Assembly (NCBI GenBank): GCA_001599815.1
Contig: BCIA01000001.1
Span: 2,360,934 to 2,424,933, forward strand
Direction: 5' to 3'
DNA length: 64,000 nucleotides
Origin: Furcasterigmium furcatum
Taxonomy: Eukaryota; Ascomycota; Sordariomycetes; Glomerellales; Plectosphaerellaceae
Part shown: piece by piece, positions 34,189 to 46,377 of the stretch
Numbering within the stretch: the stretch's first letter is position 1
Layout: each line of letters starts with the position of its first letter
Made by a program: the position numbers and the translations under genes
The notes under the pieces: model-generated
Database searches by the model: none
Told to the model about the DNA's origin: nothing
What the model saw: only the letters and a program-made list of their open reading frames with translations

Positions 34189-37100
34189 GGTACCGACTCC
34201 CGGCCCCCGAACCTTCCGCCACGTACTCGTGTCGATGTATCATACCTGTCACCATGTACCATTATTAGAAAGCAGATCAACCGGTATGCCTCGCCATTGA
34301 CCCCTTGTTGTGAAGCGTCGATGATCCATCCCTTCTTCGAGACGCTCCTGAAATTTCATCAGGTGTCGGTCTAGGTCTGGGCACGGGGCAGGATCCCCTT
34401 CGAGACAATTGCCATCCAGGCGCCCAGCGGCACGGGGCGTGGCAACAACGACGCCGACGGGCTTTGAGTCCACCAATCTCCGCGTGCTAACGAGACATGA
34501 GACATGGATGGGGGCCGATCGACCCGGATCTCTTCGCGAGTTCGCCTCCGCGAAGGGCGTGATAGGGACGCGCCGGCCAGGCGCTGGGTGACAATGGCGC
34601 AAGTGGCTGCGCCAATCCGCCTCGTATCGTTCGTGGCCGTCGCTTGGCCGTGACTCGGCACAAAGGAGCGGCAAATACTCAACTGACATGCTCTGCTCCA
34701 CGAACGCTAGAAGACGCCTTGCAGCGGCGAGGCCCGAGATGGAACCGATTTCGAGAGACGTTGAAGTCCGAGGCATTTCGGAGCCGCGGAAGCAGGGTGT
34801 CTCGTGGCAGGTAAGGGTTGTGATCCTTGTGCGGCTGGCATTATGCATCGAGGTCTGGATACCGATGCCTCAGGGGGGTGTGCGAATGCGACTCCGACTG
34901 CGAGCGCCCAATCTTCATGCAGCATACAGGCTGTCCTGCGCAGCGGAAACAGGAGCGCGAGGGTGGCAGAGGCGCTTGGCTTGCGCCTGAGAGGAGGTAC
35001 CTGGCCCGGCTGAGTCTGGATTCGGATGCGAACACGCCGTATCGGACATCGGGCCAAATATCAAGATGCTTACGGCCTTGTCTGCGCGCTTCGCCCAGAG
35101 GTGGGAGATGGCCCGAACCACCATACAGACACACAGAGCGCCAACAACCGCGACAGGCTTGCCGGAAAGAGCGCAGACAATTTGGGGGCGAGTTATTTTC
35201 CTCCAGCAGGAGGATGGATGGTGATTTCTCGAATTTGTTGTCGGTGACGTCCGCCGGCGCCGGGCGGACCAGCCGGATGTTTTGTGGGGACACGCCGGCG
35301 GCCCAGGCTCGGTCTTGTGGCGGGGCAGACGTGGTGAGACGCAGAGCTCAACCTCGACGGGCAGAAACAGATGCGAATCGTTCTGTCTGCCGTGGGAGAA
35401 TAACATGATACTCGTAGACATCGAGGTTCTGAAATCCGCTTCTTAAAGACCCCAAAAGCTTAATTCGACGTCAAAAGCTGGTCGCACGACGCCTCTGGCG
35501 CCACTCTCCTCGTGGTAGTGTATCTGTCAGCGTTTACTAAGGGCGTTAAACATGTGGTGGCTGGATGGCTGCGGACCGTCCCCGGATTCCATGGATGGGG
35601 CGTTGGGCTATGCCCCTTGATCGGCGACATGCCTTGCAGGCTGGCGCTCGTGGTGTCACAACCACACATGGAATCGCAGATCCGTAGGGCAGGGCCTGCA
35701 GCCAGCCAGCCCGGGCTGAGAAGGTCGTCGAGGCCAACGAGGCCGGCTTCGCAGAGCTCACCATCACATGTGAGTCTGACCACGGCACCTATCTTTCGGT
35801 GACGCGGGACAGAGCAGGAGTAAGACGACAAAAAAGTTGGCAAATATTGGCTGGGCGTTGCGTTGTCATCAGCTACACGATCGATGAACCGATGGATGGC
35901 ACCGACCTGCCCGGCCTGAGTGAGTGAAATTCTGTTGCCTGCGCCATGAAGCAGTGTGGCCGTGGCAGCTGGGCATATGGCTGAGTCTGCCTCTGCATAT
36001 AGACCGCGCTCTGATTTGCCCACCGGAGCTGGAGATGTGCTTGCTGTGACGCAGATGGTAGCCTACGACGGCCGCACATGAAGATGCAAGGCTGATGCCG
36101 CTGGGGGCCATCGTCTGTGTGCATGACACTTCTCTCGGACGCTTTCAGTGTTTGCCCAGCATGGATGTCGCAGGCAGATTTCCCGTCAGCCGCGAGACCT
36201 CAGCCGACGATGGGTGTCTCCCTAGCAAATAATTCCCAAGAGGGGGACTGGCCCTTAGGTTGCTCTTGTCGAAGACATCTGCAGTCTGGAAAATAAATGA
36301 GGAAACGAGTTGGAGCTCCTCGCTTCTGACCCCCCTGTCGATGTAACCTGACACCGGCAGAAAAAGGAAAGCGGAGGTGCCTTGGGGGGTCTCCATTGGG
36401 GTGTCAAAGGAATGAAGCAGCATTGATTGGCTCAGTTGAACAAGCCCAAGCCGACGGTCTGAACGAACTGTGTGGCAGGGCATGTGCCAATCAAAAGCTC
36501 AGGCCCGAGACCGACGATGTCCCGGCAATCAGCCGTCCCGCCGATCCCACGCTGCTGTCTCAACGTCGATCAGCGAGGACCCTGGCCTTGTAAGGCAGAC
36601 CTCCAAAGCAGCTAGCCTCTTCTATTCTTGTGTTTAACCTTTTGGACCCCTCAGACAGGTGGCTGGCACGCTGGGTGCCACCGCCTTGGCGCTCCTCCGT
36701 CGCTCGCCTCGTCTCTCATGCCACGAAAGCGACGAGACCGAGAGCCACGACGACATGGGCAGTCATTCGCCCTGGCGACACACGTCGTCATGACGAGTAC
36801 GTCTTCGGATTTCGTGTTCAGACCGCGCGGCTGAGAGCACCCGAAGCTTCCACGCACATTCGGGGCTTCTGGCCGAGGCTCTCTTAGGCAGAAGCTTGAG
36901 CATGCAGCGAGGATGCAGGACAGGTGCAAGCCACAGTCCAACGGGTCGACACACAGCAGCTTGCCAAGATACGGAGCCCAGGCGGTAGGGTCGGTGTCAG
37001 TGGCCTGCATGGAGGATGCGTCAGGGCACGTGCGCAAGCTCTGATCGTGGCCATGTCAAGCTTGACGTTGGAAAAAGCCACCGACGCCGCGGATGAACCA

Positions 37101-39970
37101 TCATCCCACCGGCCTGTCTGAAGGCAAACGCCTCGCCGTCGGTTAGACCGTCGGCGCCCGCGGCGTCGGCCACCCACCTTGCCACCCCGCAACTGATCGA
37201 TCCCCGTCAACCCGTCAACCCGTGCCATTGTCCAAGACGGCACTTGGTGGCCATCCCTGCGTTCATTCGGCCGGAGAGCGGAGAGCCACTGAATCGAGTC
37301 GCTCGACAAGTCACTGAGACTACTCGCACCTACCGAGACATTAGCATTCCTCAGCTGTGTCGATCAACCGTATTGCTCACCAGTCAGGAGACGACCCAAA
37401 TATAGCAGATACTAACGAAAACTTATGCACGATGTGCAGCGTGATGGTCCACGACGAGACCGGCTCTCGTGCGACTGGTGGCTGCCGGCGATGTGAGGGG
37501 TTCAACGCACCGGCCGGTGGCTTTGGCACCCGTTCTGGCGCAAGCCTCCCGAAGAACAAAGTCAAGACCTGCCTTCGATGGGCCCTTTCAAACGGCGGAC
37601 TCTGTGGGCGCTCCACGATCCAATCTCTTCTCCCATTCGAGGGTCTTCCCCCACTTGCTGCGCTTCCGAGTCGCCCACGGCGGCACATCAAAGGCGGGAT
37701 ATTGGCCCCCAACGAGCTTCCAAGGGGTAGCGACCCGTCACCCAAGTCAGCGGTAAATCTCCAAGCCTACCCCCAGGACTGCCTTGCCGAGATTGTCGGC
37801 TGCACCTGGGGCCGCTTGACGAGGCTTGTCTGGACCCTGGTATAATCTAGCCGGGTCCATCGGCAGCCAGTTCTCAGTGCTCAGGACACGCCAGCGCACT
37901 CCAGCAGTTCCGCTTCTCTCACGACGGAGAGCTGGCATGCTTAATTCTATGCTTACTGGAGAGGCGAATGCTTGGTCTGGAAAGTTCAACGGCTTCCACG
38001 GCACGACGCCTACTCCACTTGGACTCTCTTCAGCCAGATTAGTAGGTCGATGTTCGGCCGTTGGCGCGATGCTAGACTCGGCTGCTGCTCGAAGCGAGAA
38101 CAACATGAATCCACAAAGAAAGGAGCGGACCGGACACATGATCCCTTCCATGGCCCCAGTTTGCGGTTCCGCTATGATCATCGCCGAGAGGTTCGGGGAC
38201 CTGGAAGTGCTGGTGCTGTATGCCCGAGGAATTGCGCGTGTCGAGAGCTAATGTCTGCTCAGCCCTGCCAGGGCGTTTTGGGCGCCCTGGTGTGTCCTGG
38301 CATACATCGAGCGGGCGCAAACCATATTGCTGGAGCAATTTCTCGACAACTGCATGCGCGCGCTTTTGCGAATACGTCTCGCTGCCCGCCGGCACCACGG
38401 AGGTTTGTTCAGGATAGGATGGCATCGAAGGGCGTGTGTGGCAGACATGCGCGGGTGTCGACTGAGTGGTGAGTGGTTGCCCGCGCCACCATGCACCGGC
38501 TTCCACCCAACGAGGAGAATTTTCAGCTTCCGCCCCGGTACAGCAGTGAAACCTGGCAGCGGAAAACAAGCCCGGCACAGCACGCAAAAACATGCGAGAT
38601 CAGGGACTGCAGCCGTCCTGCTGATTTCGTAATGAGTGGGAGAATCAACGGCAACCAACACCCCTTAGCGTGGGTGCAAATGGGACTCAGGGGGCTGTCA
38701 TGGAGCTGACCCCGGCTGACCACCCAACCCAGACCCCCTTCGCCAGAGAATTCGGGGTACCTTATCCGTCTTCGCTTCCGATCTGCTGCTTCAGGTCAGG
38801 CGTCATCCCGTTTACTTTGTTGATCCTGAATGTGCCGCAGGTCGAGGATCAGTCTCGGGGCAAGGCTTTCTGCGCGACCGACATGGAGCAGTCTCCATGA
38901 TCCTTCGACCAACTCAAGGGGTCAACCTCGAATGGCCTTCTTTTCTCGGCACTTGCATCCAGCAGCTGTCATTTCAGCTGTATGTGCAAGTACCAAAAGA
39001 TCACATGGTGATCCCTGTTGCCCAAGGCCACCCCTGGACATCTTGGCTTCCCACGCAAAGGACGGGAGTCAAGATTGGATGACCAAGGTTGCAATGAGGC
39101 TGCCCAAGGATCTGTTGTCGGCGGCAGAGGTGACCGAGCCCCGATATGGCACGGCTGCCGTACCTACTGCTGCATGTCACCACCACAAGCCCAACCCAAG
39201 ATCCAGCCCTTTCCTCTCATGCGGCGCAAAGACCCCCCCTCTCCTCTGGCCTTGCATGGGCGTCCCCTCGCGCCGGCACTACCAGCAAAAGGGGTAGGGT
39301 CACTGCTCTTGTTCACACCCCACCTCCATCGACGGCCCCGGCTCCCCAAGTAAATCAAGACCAGGCCACTTTCATCTTGACTTAGCCTTCGCCCCTGACT
39401 GACCGAAGCCCATATCTGGCCGCCGGGAAGAGCTAATGGACATACCCCTTGTCACTGGTCCACACGAGGAGAGCCCTGCTGGTCATGGCATGCGTCTTGT
39501 TCACCCCATCCGCGAAGCGATGGACTCCTGCGTCACGTCCGACTCATATGCAACGGGTGTCCAGGGCATCGTTCTCGAATCTGCCCTACAGGTGGGTTCA
39601 AGGCAGTTCGGATTCGCCCGTCAGGATAGTTGCTTCTCTCTAGTGCTGCCTATTTCTCTCATCCCGCTTCCAATCCCGTCTTGACAGCAACGACCACACG
39701 ATCTATATAACTGCCGGGTTCGTCTTCACCGTTGCCGAAGTTCCAATGCCCCCAGCATCACCAAACGCGGCTTCTCTCCCATCCCACCACCACTCCACCC
39801 GCTCCGCCAACACCATACATACTTAGAGTCCTTTGGACATCTTCGTCTCCCAAACCCCCATAAGAGTGTTTCGTTATTCCCCTATACCAGCACTCTCTTT
39901 GATATTCTGCGGTCCCTACCTTTAGGCCTGCATGATTTAATCGTGAGCCTTCAAGTTCTCTCTTGCGTTG
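34189..39970. other. Gene-poor interval of 5.8 kb
   Basis: I find no recognisable gene, RNA gene or transposon in this stretch. There are many overlapping short ORFs on both strands (longest ~200 codons, 34249-34848 minus) without motif content or shared splice structure. GC content stays high, so it does not look like RIP-degraded repeat. It lies upstream of a transcription-factor gene and may hold long regulatory sequence, leaders or noncoding transcripts. Confidence 0.45.
39704..39710 (+). promoter_or_regulatory. Probable TATA box of the bZIP-type gene
   Basis: TATATAA, 261 bp upstream of the start codon at 39971, in the context GATCTATATAACTGCC. Confidence 0.45.
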
Positions 39971-41109
39971 ATGACTGGCGCTCAACGACCTAAAGGTCGC
40001 CCTAGACTTCCAAAGCTCGACGTCGAGAACGTAGAGGTTCAGAAAGAGGAAGAGGAAGAAGACGATCTGGTCACACCCCGAGCGCATAGACCACAGCAAC
40101 ATCTCCCCACCATCGGCGGCAACCTACCCACTCGAACAAGGCCAGGACCTTCCCTCAAGAGAGCCGTCAGCGACATCGAACTATCAGGTTCAGAACCCGA
40201 GACAGAAAGCACCATGTCCTCCAAGTCGTCCAAGCACCACTCCGAGTCGGGGAGCAGCGGTAGCAACAGCAAGAAGCACGGTGCCTCGAAGTCCAAGTCC
40301 AAGACGACCAAGTCGGACGACTGGACCGACGTGACGGAGCCAGACGAGAGGAGGCGCATCCAGAATCGCATTGCGCAGCGCAAGTTCAGTAAGCAGACAT
40401 GGCCGCCCCCTGACGACGAATACTGACCCATTGGACAGGAGAAAAGGCTCGCGAGAACAAGGAGAGATCCGAACGCGACGCCCAGAATCAAGAGCACGCC
40501 GGCAGGAGTTACCACATCCCGACGGCGGTGGACCTGGGCGAGGAGCCGGAGGGCGATCCCGGCCTGCCATGGGGGGGCATCAGCATGAAGCACGTCGTGG
40601 CCCGCGGCCACGAGGCGGAGAGCCGACGAAGCAGCGGGCGAGGCGACTACATGCGCGACGACTCACGGACTCTGAGCCCCGATCTGGGCTACACCAACCA
40701 GTTCGCTAACTACCGCCAGCCGCCCAGCTACGGCAGCAGCGGCGGCGACGACCCTTACCCGGAGGAGGACCTGTACTACTACGACTACGACTACGACCAA
40801 GCCGGCAATCCCCAGCAAAAGAGTTAGTCTCCTCGCGGCCTTATATTGTGCTTTGTTTTCGCGACTCCCCCCTTTGGTTTTGTTCTCTCTGCGCCTGCGC
40901 CCGCGCCTCCGAGCGCCCATCCATGTCGAGTTCGGAACCTTTATGCTGATGTTATCTTTTCCGTCTCTCCAGTCGCACCATTCGGGCATGTCGCCATGTT
41001 CCCATCACAGTCGCCAGCGCCGGCGGACCCCTGGCAGCCATACGACACGGCGTCGCCGGGCAGCAGCAGCGCGTCTTCCCACGGATACCATGGCCTCCAC
41101 GGCCTCTAG
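39971..41109 (+). CDS. bZIP-type transcription regulator lacking an obvious leucine zipper
   Basis: Exons are 39971-40388, 40439-40822 and 40973-41109 (939 nt, 312 residues). The first intron falls inside the basic region and splicing restores EPDERRRIQNRIAQRKFREK (residues 124-142), which contains NxxAQxxFR, the Pap1/Yap-type basic region. After it comes a charged stretch (ARENKERSERDAQNQEHAG) with no leucine heptad, so a normal zipper is not visible. The N-terminus has an AT-hook-like GRPRLPK core (residues 9-15), then acidic and Ser/Lys-rich low complexity. The C-terminus is Tyr/Asp-rich (YYYDYDYDYD) and, if the second intron (donor GTTAGT) is spliced, continues to GYHGLHGL; unspliced it would stop at 40827 after 50 fewer residues or so. 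It is expected to be a nuclear DNA-binding protein, with unknown targets. Confidence 0.7.
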
Positions 41110-44109
41110 ATGGAGGAGGAGGAAGAGGGCAGGAGGGGTAATTTCGGAAGGCACCACGGTGCGCGAGCGTCGGACCAGCGGGAAGCGTGTGTCGAGGGCG
41201 GTGGACGTGTCGTGGGCTGGCATGACGGACGACGTTTTGACGAAGATATTCCCCTATACCCGCCCCATGATGATTGATTTTCCCACTCTTGTTCCAGCTT
41301 CATTTACGATTTGGCTTCCTTTTTCTTTGTCTGAGGGTCCTTTGCAGACCCACCGCCTTCTTCATCCTTGCTCCTCATCATGCGCGGTTGGGTTTCGTTC
41401 GGGGGGCAGGGGTAGACAGACACACCAGCAGTCATATGCAAGCAAACGGCCGAAACTGGGACTGGGAGCATGGGGAACAAACAGGATGGACCGGCCGGGC
41501 TTTAGATCTCCTCTTGTTTTATCGAAACGCTCCTCTCCAGCGGGAACCTCCTCCTCCTCTGCGTCCTCTGTGATGATCGACTGCTAACGCGGCATTTGTA
41601 TGCTCTGAAATGAAAATTGTCCCTGCGCGCGCCTGGGTCCCATCCAGTCCACAGGCCAGCCAGACATGCCCTGATCTCCGACCCAGTTCGCGCATGCGCG
41701 GGGGATCTTGCAGGGTCCTGGGACTGGGACAGAGGGGGGGACATCGGGGAACAGAGCTGGGGGGTCAACATTGCTCACCCCTGACCCCTGGCCCCTGACG
41801 CTGGTCAACCCCCTTCCCCTCGTTTACCGCTTTCTTCTGCTTGCACCCGCGGAAATGGCCCATTGGAGGGGCCAACCCGGCTTCGGCACAACTCACCCAG
41901 ACTGGCACACGCGACATTGTATCGTACCGTCTGTTTAACCTATTCCTCCGGGGGCGCTTCTTGTCACCGCCAGCCTCGTACACTCCCATTCGCCCAGCTG
42001 CAATCTCGTAAATAACGGTCGAATCAGAGCGCCGGGCCAAGACAAGAGACGCGAGGAACGGGATTCCACTGGGCGCGCGCCGCCCGCCTTGCCCAACACA
42101 ACTGGGGCGGACTACACTCCGGCTCCGGACTCGGCGGGCTTTCTGGCTCGAGTCCCCCTCGTAAGCTTTCCAATAAGGTTGATCGCACTGGACTGGCATT
42201 GTGGGCTTTGGCTTGAGCTTGTCTCGCCCGCAAGGCTGAGAAGCGACGAGATAAATACGACTTACGACGGCTACATACTTGCACATGACACTTGGTAAAC
42301 ATGTTGACATCGTGCATGGTAGCAAATATCCCAGCTTGAATGTCCAGGCAATACATACAGTACGCTGTAGGCGAGTTCCGGCGGAGTGCCTGACCGGGAT
42401 ACTGATCGCTTCCGACTGGCTCATATTTTGGAGTAGTATTGATCAGGCTCTCCATCGTTGATCAGTGATCGGCTCCGGGCGCAGCTGGCCACCATGCCGC
42501 CCAGGACCTCCAACTTTGACGAGGCCCCGGGGAGAGGGCTTAGAGTTGCCAATGCCTCGAAAGAGCTGCCGACTCTGCTCGGTCTGTGACTCTCTCACCG
42601 CCCAGCGCTGCTCAGCTACTTCCTACGACTTACATGGAACTGCATGTTCGGTGTCGAAAGGAGTGTGGTGTCCTGGAGAACCGTTCGACGCCGTTGGTCT
42701 GCGCGGAAACAATGCCGGTCTCAAGGCGCACTTCAAGGTCACAATCGCAAGTGCTGATGGTCCCCCGGGCTCAACCCGCGTCGTGAACCCCCCTTCTGGG
42801 TTGTTATCGTCCGAGTCGTAGGAATGTGCTGTTGTTGATGAATGCCCGCATCTGTCTAGGTGACGACTACTGGTCGGTGTACTGTACCCGGTTACGATAC
42901 GACGAATGCGAGAAGAATTCGTCAGGGATCCGTGTGGTCCGTGGGCTTCTTCTCTCATCCCTTGGGTCAGGGGAAATGGTCAGGGGTCTACACTGCATCT
43001 CCAAGCTGACACCGTGTAGACCCAGGGTTCACCCGACGTAGACCCCGTAAGACACCCCAGCTCGGCCCGGCGTCCGGGGTAACCATGGCCGGGAAGCCGA
43101 TGGGGGCCTGATGGCGGTGATCCCGAGTCGATCACACCCGCCAAGATATAACGAACAGGCCCCTCGTGTCCGTGATCGTTTCTCGGGCCCTGCGTATCCT
43201 GACAAATCGACCCTCAGAGATACTCGGTCCACGTCACCACGCTGCTGTCTGGCAGTCTTACGAAAAGGGACAAATGACGGCATATGTGTTGCCAGCGTTC
43301 CTAAAAACAGGACTGCCCTCGAAGCAACCCCAGTGCGACCTCGACCCAAGACATGCGCGGACACGATGTAACGTTCATCTGGCTCGGGACGCCAAGCAGC
43401 AACATAAAGTGATATTACAACGGACGACACCCCTGACATCATAACGCCCAAGAGTAACGCACTCACTCCTCGCTCGTACCTGGGTGCAGCGAGCGGGCAC
43501 AGCCTGGCCTGACGGGATGGCTGAGGTGAGCCTCGACAGTGCCACACGGCTGCATCAGCCCCCCGGCCCGATCAGGAAACAAGAGCACAGCGGCCACCGC
43601 CAGTGCAAATGTTTCCCGAACGGTCGGTCGCCGGCCCCGCTCCCCGGGAAAGGGGGTCTGGGGCTGTTTGTTACTTACACGCCATCTGCTTTCATGGACT
43701 GATTCATCTCCACGGGCGGCTCGGTGCAGGGCGTAGGGCAGACAGCGAGGGCTCGAGCGATGGATGCCCAGATGGATGGAGCCTTGCCGTGACGAGAACG
43801 ACATGAAGGTGGGCAGATGCAGCAGTCGTGTGTCATGATGGTTCAGTTCAGCCTTGCGGGATTCGCTCGCCTCACACCAGATAATGTCGTTGTGCAGTCG
43901 GGGTCCATATTCGGGGCGTCTTGGCTTCAGCTGGGCGAGCCCAGGCTGCGAAGATACGGCTTGTTCGGCGAGAAGAAAGCCTGTTGACGCTGTGTAACCA
44001 GCGAAGCAATCTCATGCTACCTAGGTATGCTTTCTCTCAGGCAGCATCGGCTCTGGGCTTGGAATATGCATGGAAGCTTAGACAACCTGCAGTCCAGACA
44101 CCCTGCGGT
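41110..44109. other. Gene-poor interval of 3 kb
   Basis: 3' flank of the bZIP-type gene and of the convergent DUF7580 gene. No recognisable gene. It contains G-runs around 41700-41760, an inverted repeat (42984-43023) and a TACCTAGGTA palindrome (44018-44027). Confidence 0.45.
42984..43023. repeat. Inverted repeat (10-bp arms)
   Basis: Arms GGGTCTACAC (42984-42993) and GTGTAGACCC (43014-43023) are perfect complements separated by 20 nt. A partial third copy (GTAGACCCC) follows near 43038. It lies in gene-free DNA; a protein-binding site or hairpin is possible. Confidence 0.45.
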
Positions 44110-45991
44110 TCAGACGAGTCGACTCGAGGGCAGCATCATGAACGTCGCCTGGACCGGGGCGACAACAAAGTTGAAAAAGTCGCCCCTGAAGGTCTCGAAC
44201 CGAAAGTTTTTGGTAATGTCCATCCCCGGGAACTCGCACCGCAGGCACCTCTGAACCGCGTACCCATAAAAGTCGCCTGCCTCGAGATAAACCTTCTGCA
44301 CATACAAACTGGCGATCTCGTAGTCGCTAAGGCTTTTGCTATCCGCGCCGAAGGCAGTAAGGATGCTATTGGCCTGCGTCTCGCGCCGCAGCTGGTCGAA
44401 CGATTTGTTTAGTGCGAGCTCTATAAGCAGAATCCCGAGGGTAAAAAGGGTTGGATTGTGTACTAGGCCAGCTGGTATGTTGAATGATGAGAGGGGAAGC
44501 TGGGGTGCCTTGGTCTGGAGGCCCGTCTCTTGAGGCGCCCTGGCTAATAACCCGTGGAGTCAGTGGCAGCGGAGACATATCGCAACCCCCCAGGATATTG
44601 GGGATGAACTCGGACATAACGTACTGAAGAGAGAGGTTGTGGAGGGATAGTATCGAGCTTCTTTGGAAGCGTCGAAGAACACCTGGATTTCCTGGGCCGC
44701 ATTCCGCTCCAACGACAGCCATGGCGAGTCAGAAAGATAGAGGGCAGCCCAGACTGCCGCCGCTGCGAGGGCGAATCTGTCTTTCCTGGGGAGACAGAAA
44801 GGGCTCATCTGACTCGAAAGGTCTTGCGCCAGTATGTCGCTCAAAGGTATGGCCTTGACCCCAAGGTCAAGGAGTTTGTGCCGCTCAAGCCAGACTTCTG
44901 ACCCTGTTTTCTGGGGCAAACGACCGATGGGCGTTGGGTCTCGAAGAAATGAGCATAGGCAAGAAACCTCGGGAGGCGCCGGTACAGGTGTCGGTGGCGG
45001 CATAGAAAGTTGGTTCGTCTCCCGCTTTGTCTCCCGCTTCGACCTGGGCTGAACCAGTGTCCTGAGGCGTTTCTTCATCGAGGGTGCGTCGGAAGGCGTC
45101 GGCGGCGGCGGCAAGGGTTGATCGCGCATCTCGACATCCTTCTGCTCGGTTGGGGATCTAACCTCCAAGCTAATGTCCTGCCACCTTTCGATGATGTCAC
45201 TTAGATCATCATCTCTGGTGGAAAGGGCAATATCGAAGCGTTCGGGGGCCCCGGTTGACCCAGTATGCCACTGCAGCTTGAGGCCACCTCTGTGGTAGTG
45301 ACTGGAACAGCCCCAGGCTCGTGACATGGTTCGATGAATGTGTACAGCATGTTGCCGGACAGTGCTGCAGACGGCCGAATCAAAAGTGGATTGAACTCTC
45401 TGCAGCGTCGAATTCGGGGCACCAGCGTCGGTGATGAGGGGGACCTCGCTTTTCTCAAAGCAGTTCTTGAGAGCATCGTTCCAGAACTGGAGCTCGTCGA
45501 TGAGCTTCTGACGGGAAGCTCTGCCAAAGCTCCGCCTGACCCTGCGCCATTCCCAGGAGACGCGATCTGGCGGCTCGTCTGACCATCGGGGCTGGAGGTT
45601 GTTAGGAAGGTTGTCAGTTTGCTCCTGGTTCCTCCTGAGATCTTGCGAGACGGGCTTCACTCACCTTGCCGCGGCTATCGATATCCAGCTTCTCCATTAG
45701 CTTTGCTAGAAGATGCTCCATGTGCTTGATGATGTCGATGAAGGCACCGCATTTCTCTGGATGAAACTGTCGCAGATGGAGTTCGAGCTGTGCAGTCGTC
45801 GGATTGATCAGGCCGACTGACCGCAACGTTATCTGGAGTTGCTGCTGCTGGATGAAGACATGGCTTCGAATCAGCTTCAGGGTGGACTCGAAGCGCCAGA
45901 AGTCGGTCGACGCTTCGAGGCACCTGTGATAGTTGTCGATGGCGTAGAGGACAAGGGGCAGAGCGCCCAGGACGACTCCAGCCGCCTCCAT
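44110..45991 (-). CDS. DUF7580-domain protein (fungal lineage-specific)
   Basis: The first exon is 45665-45991 (MEAAGVVLGALPLVLYAIDN, a hydrophobic opening shared by fungal DUF7580 and STAND-like proteins), the second runs 45591 down to about 44590, and the last ends at 44110. The second exon carries a Pro/Lys-rich linker (TKRETNQLSMPPPTPVPAPP) and then the DUF7580 core: GSEVWLERHKLLDLGVKAIP, RFALAAAAVWAALYLSDSPW. The last exon has NPTLFTLGILLIELALNKSF, ASLYVQKVYLEAGDFYGYAV and QRCLRCEFPGMDITKNFRFE, the conserved end of the domain, which resembles a degenerate kinase C-lobe. The second junction is ambiguous: GTTGCG (44586) and GTACGT (~44611) are both possible donors, and only some acceptors restore frame. 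The function is unknown; such proteins expand in plant-associated ascomycetes. It is divergent from the C2H2 gene. Confidence 0.75.
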
Positions 45992-46377
45992 GAAATCGCG
46001 AGAGTCACCGAGCCCTCGGGGAAGTGAGACGAACCCTCCCCTTGTCGAAGGAAATCGAGACGGACGCTTGCTGATCTTGTGATAACTCCAAAGAACAACA
46101 ATCTGGACGGCGGGGTAACTGGATCGGCCGTGTATCTTCTGACCCTCACTGGAAGGATCAATCAAGTCACCTCAGCCGACTGACGCTGTGGCCAATCGGG
46201 ACCTGCAAAACGTGCAGGGGATGGGACGGGACGAGCAGGCAGGCGCCTCAGCTGGGCTCCTTCCCTCAAACAACACCACACTCGCAGCCAGGACGGACGG
46301 AGAGCCAGCTCTCTTGGGCTCTAAATCCAAAACTCACACATTGCAATGGTCGTCCTACCTCGCTGCCAGATCACAAC
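45992..46377. promoter_or_regulatory. Shared divergent promoter of DUF7580 and C2H2 genes
   Basis: Only 386 bp separate the two start codons, short enough for common regulation. No TATA box is obvious. Confidence 0.5.

Noticed and set aside
37357..37845. Cys-containing 162-codon plus-strand ORF (CTMCSV..CRRCEGF)
   Set aside because: The two CxxC pairs suggested a zinc ribbon, but spacing and flanks match no family and the rest is unstructured.
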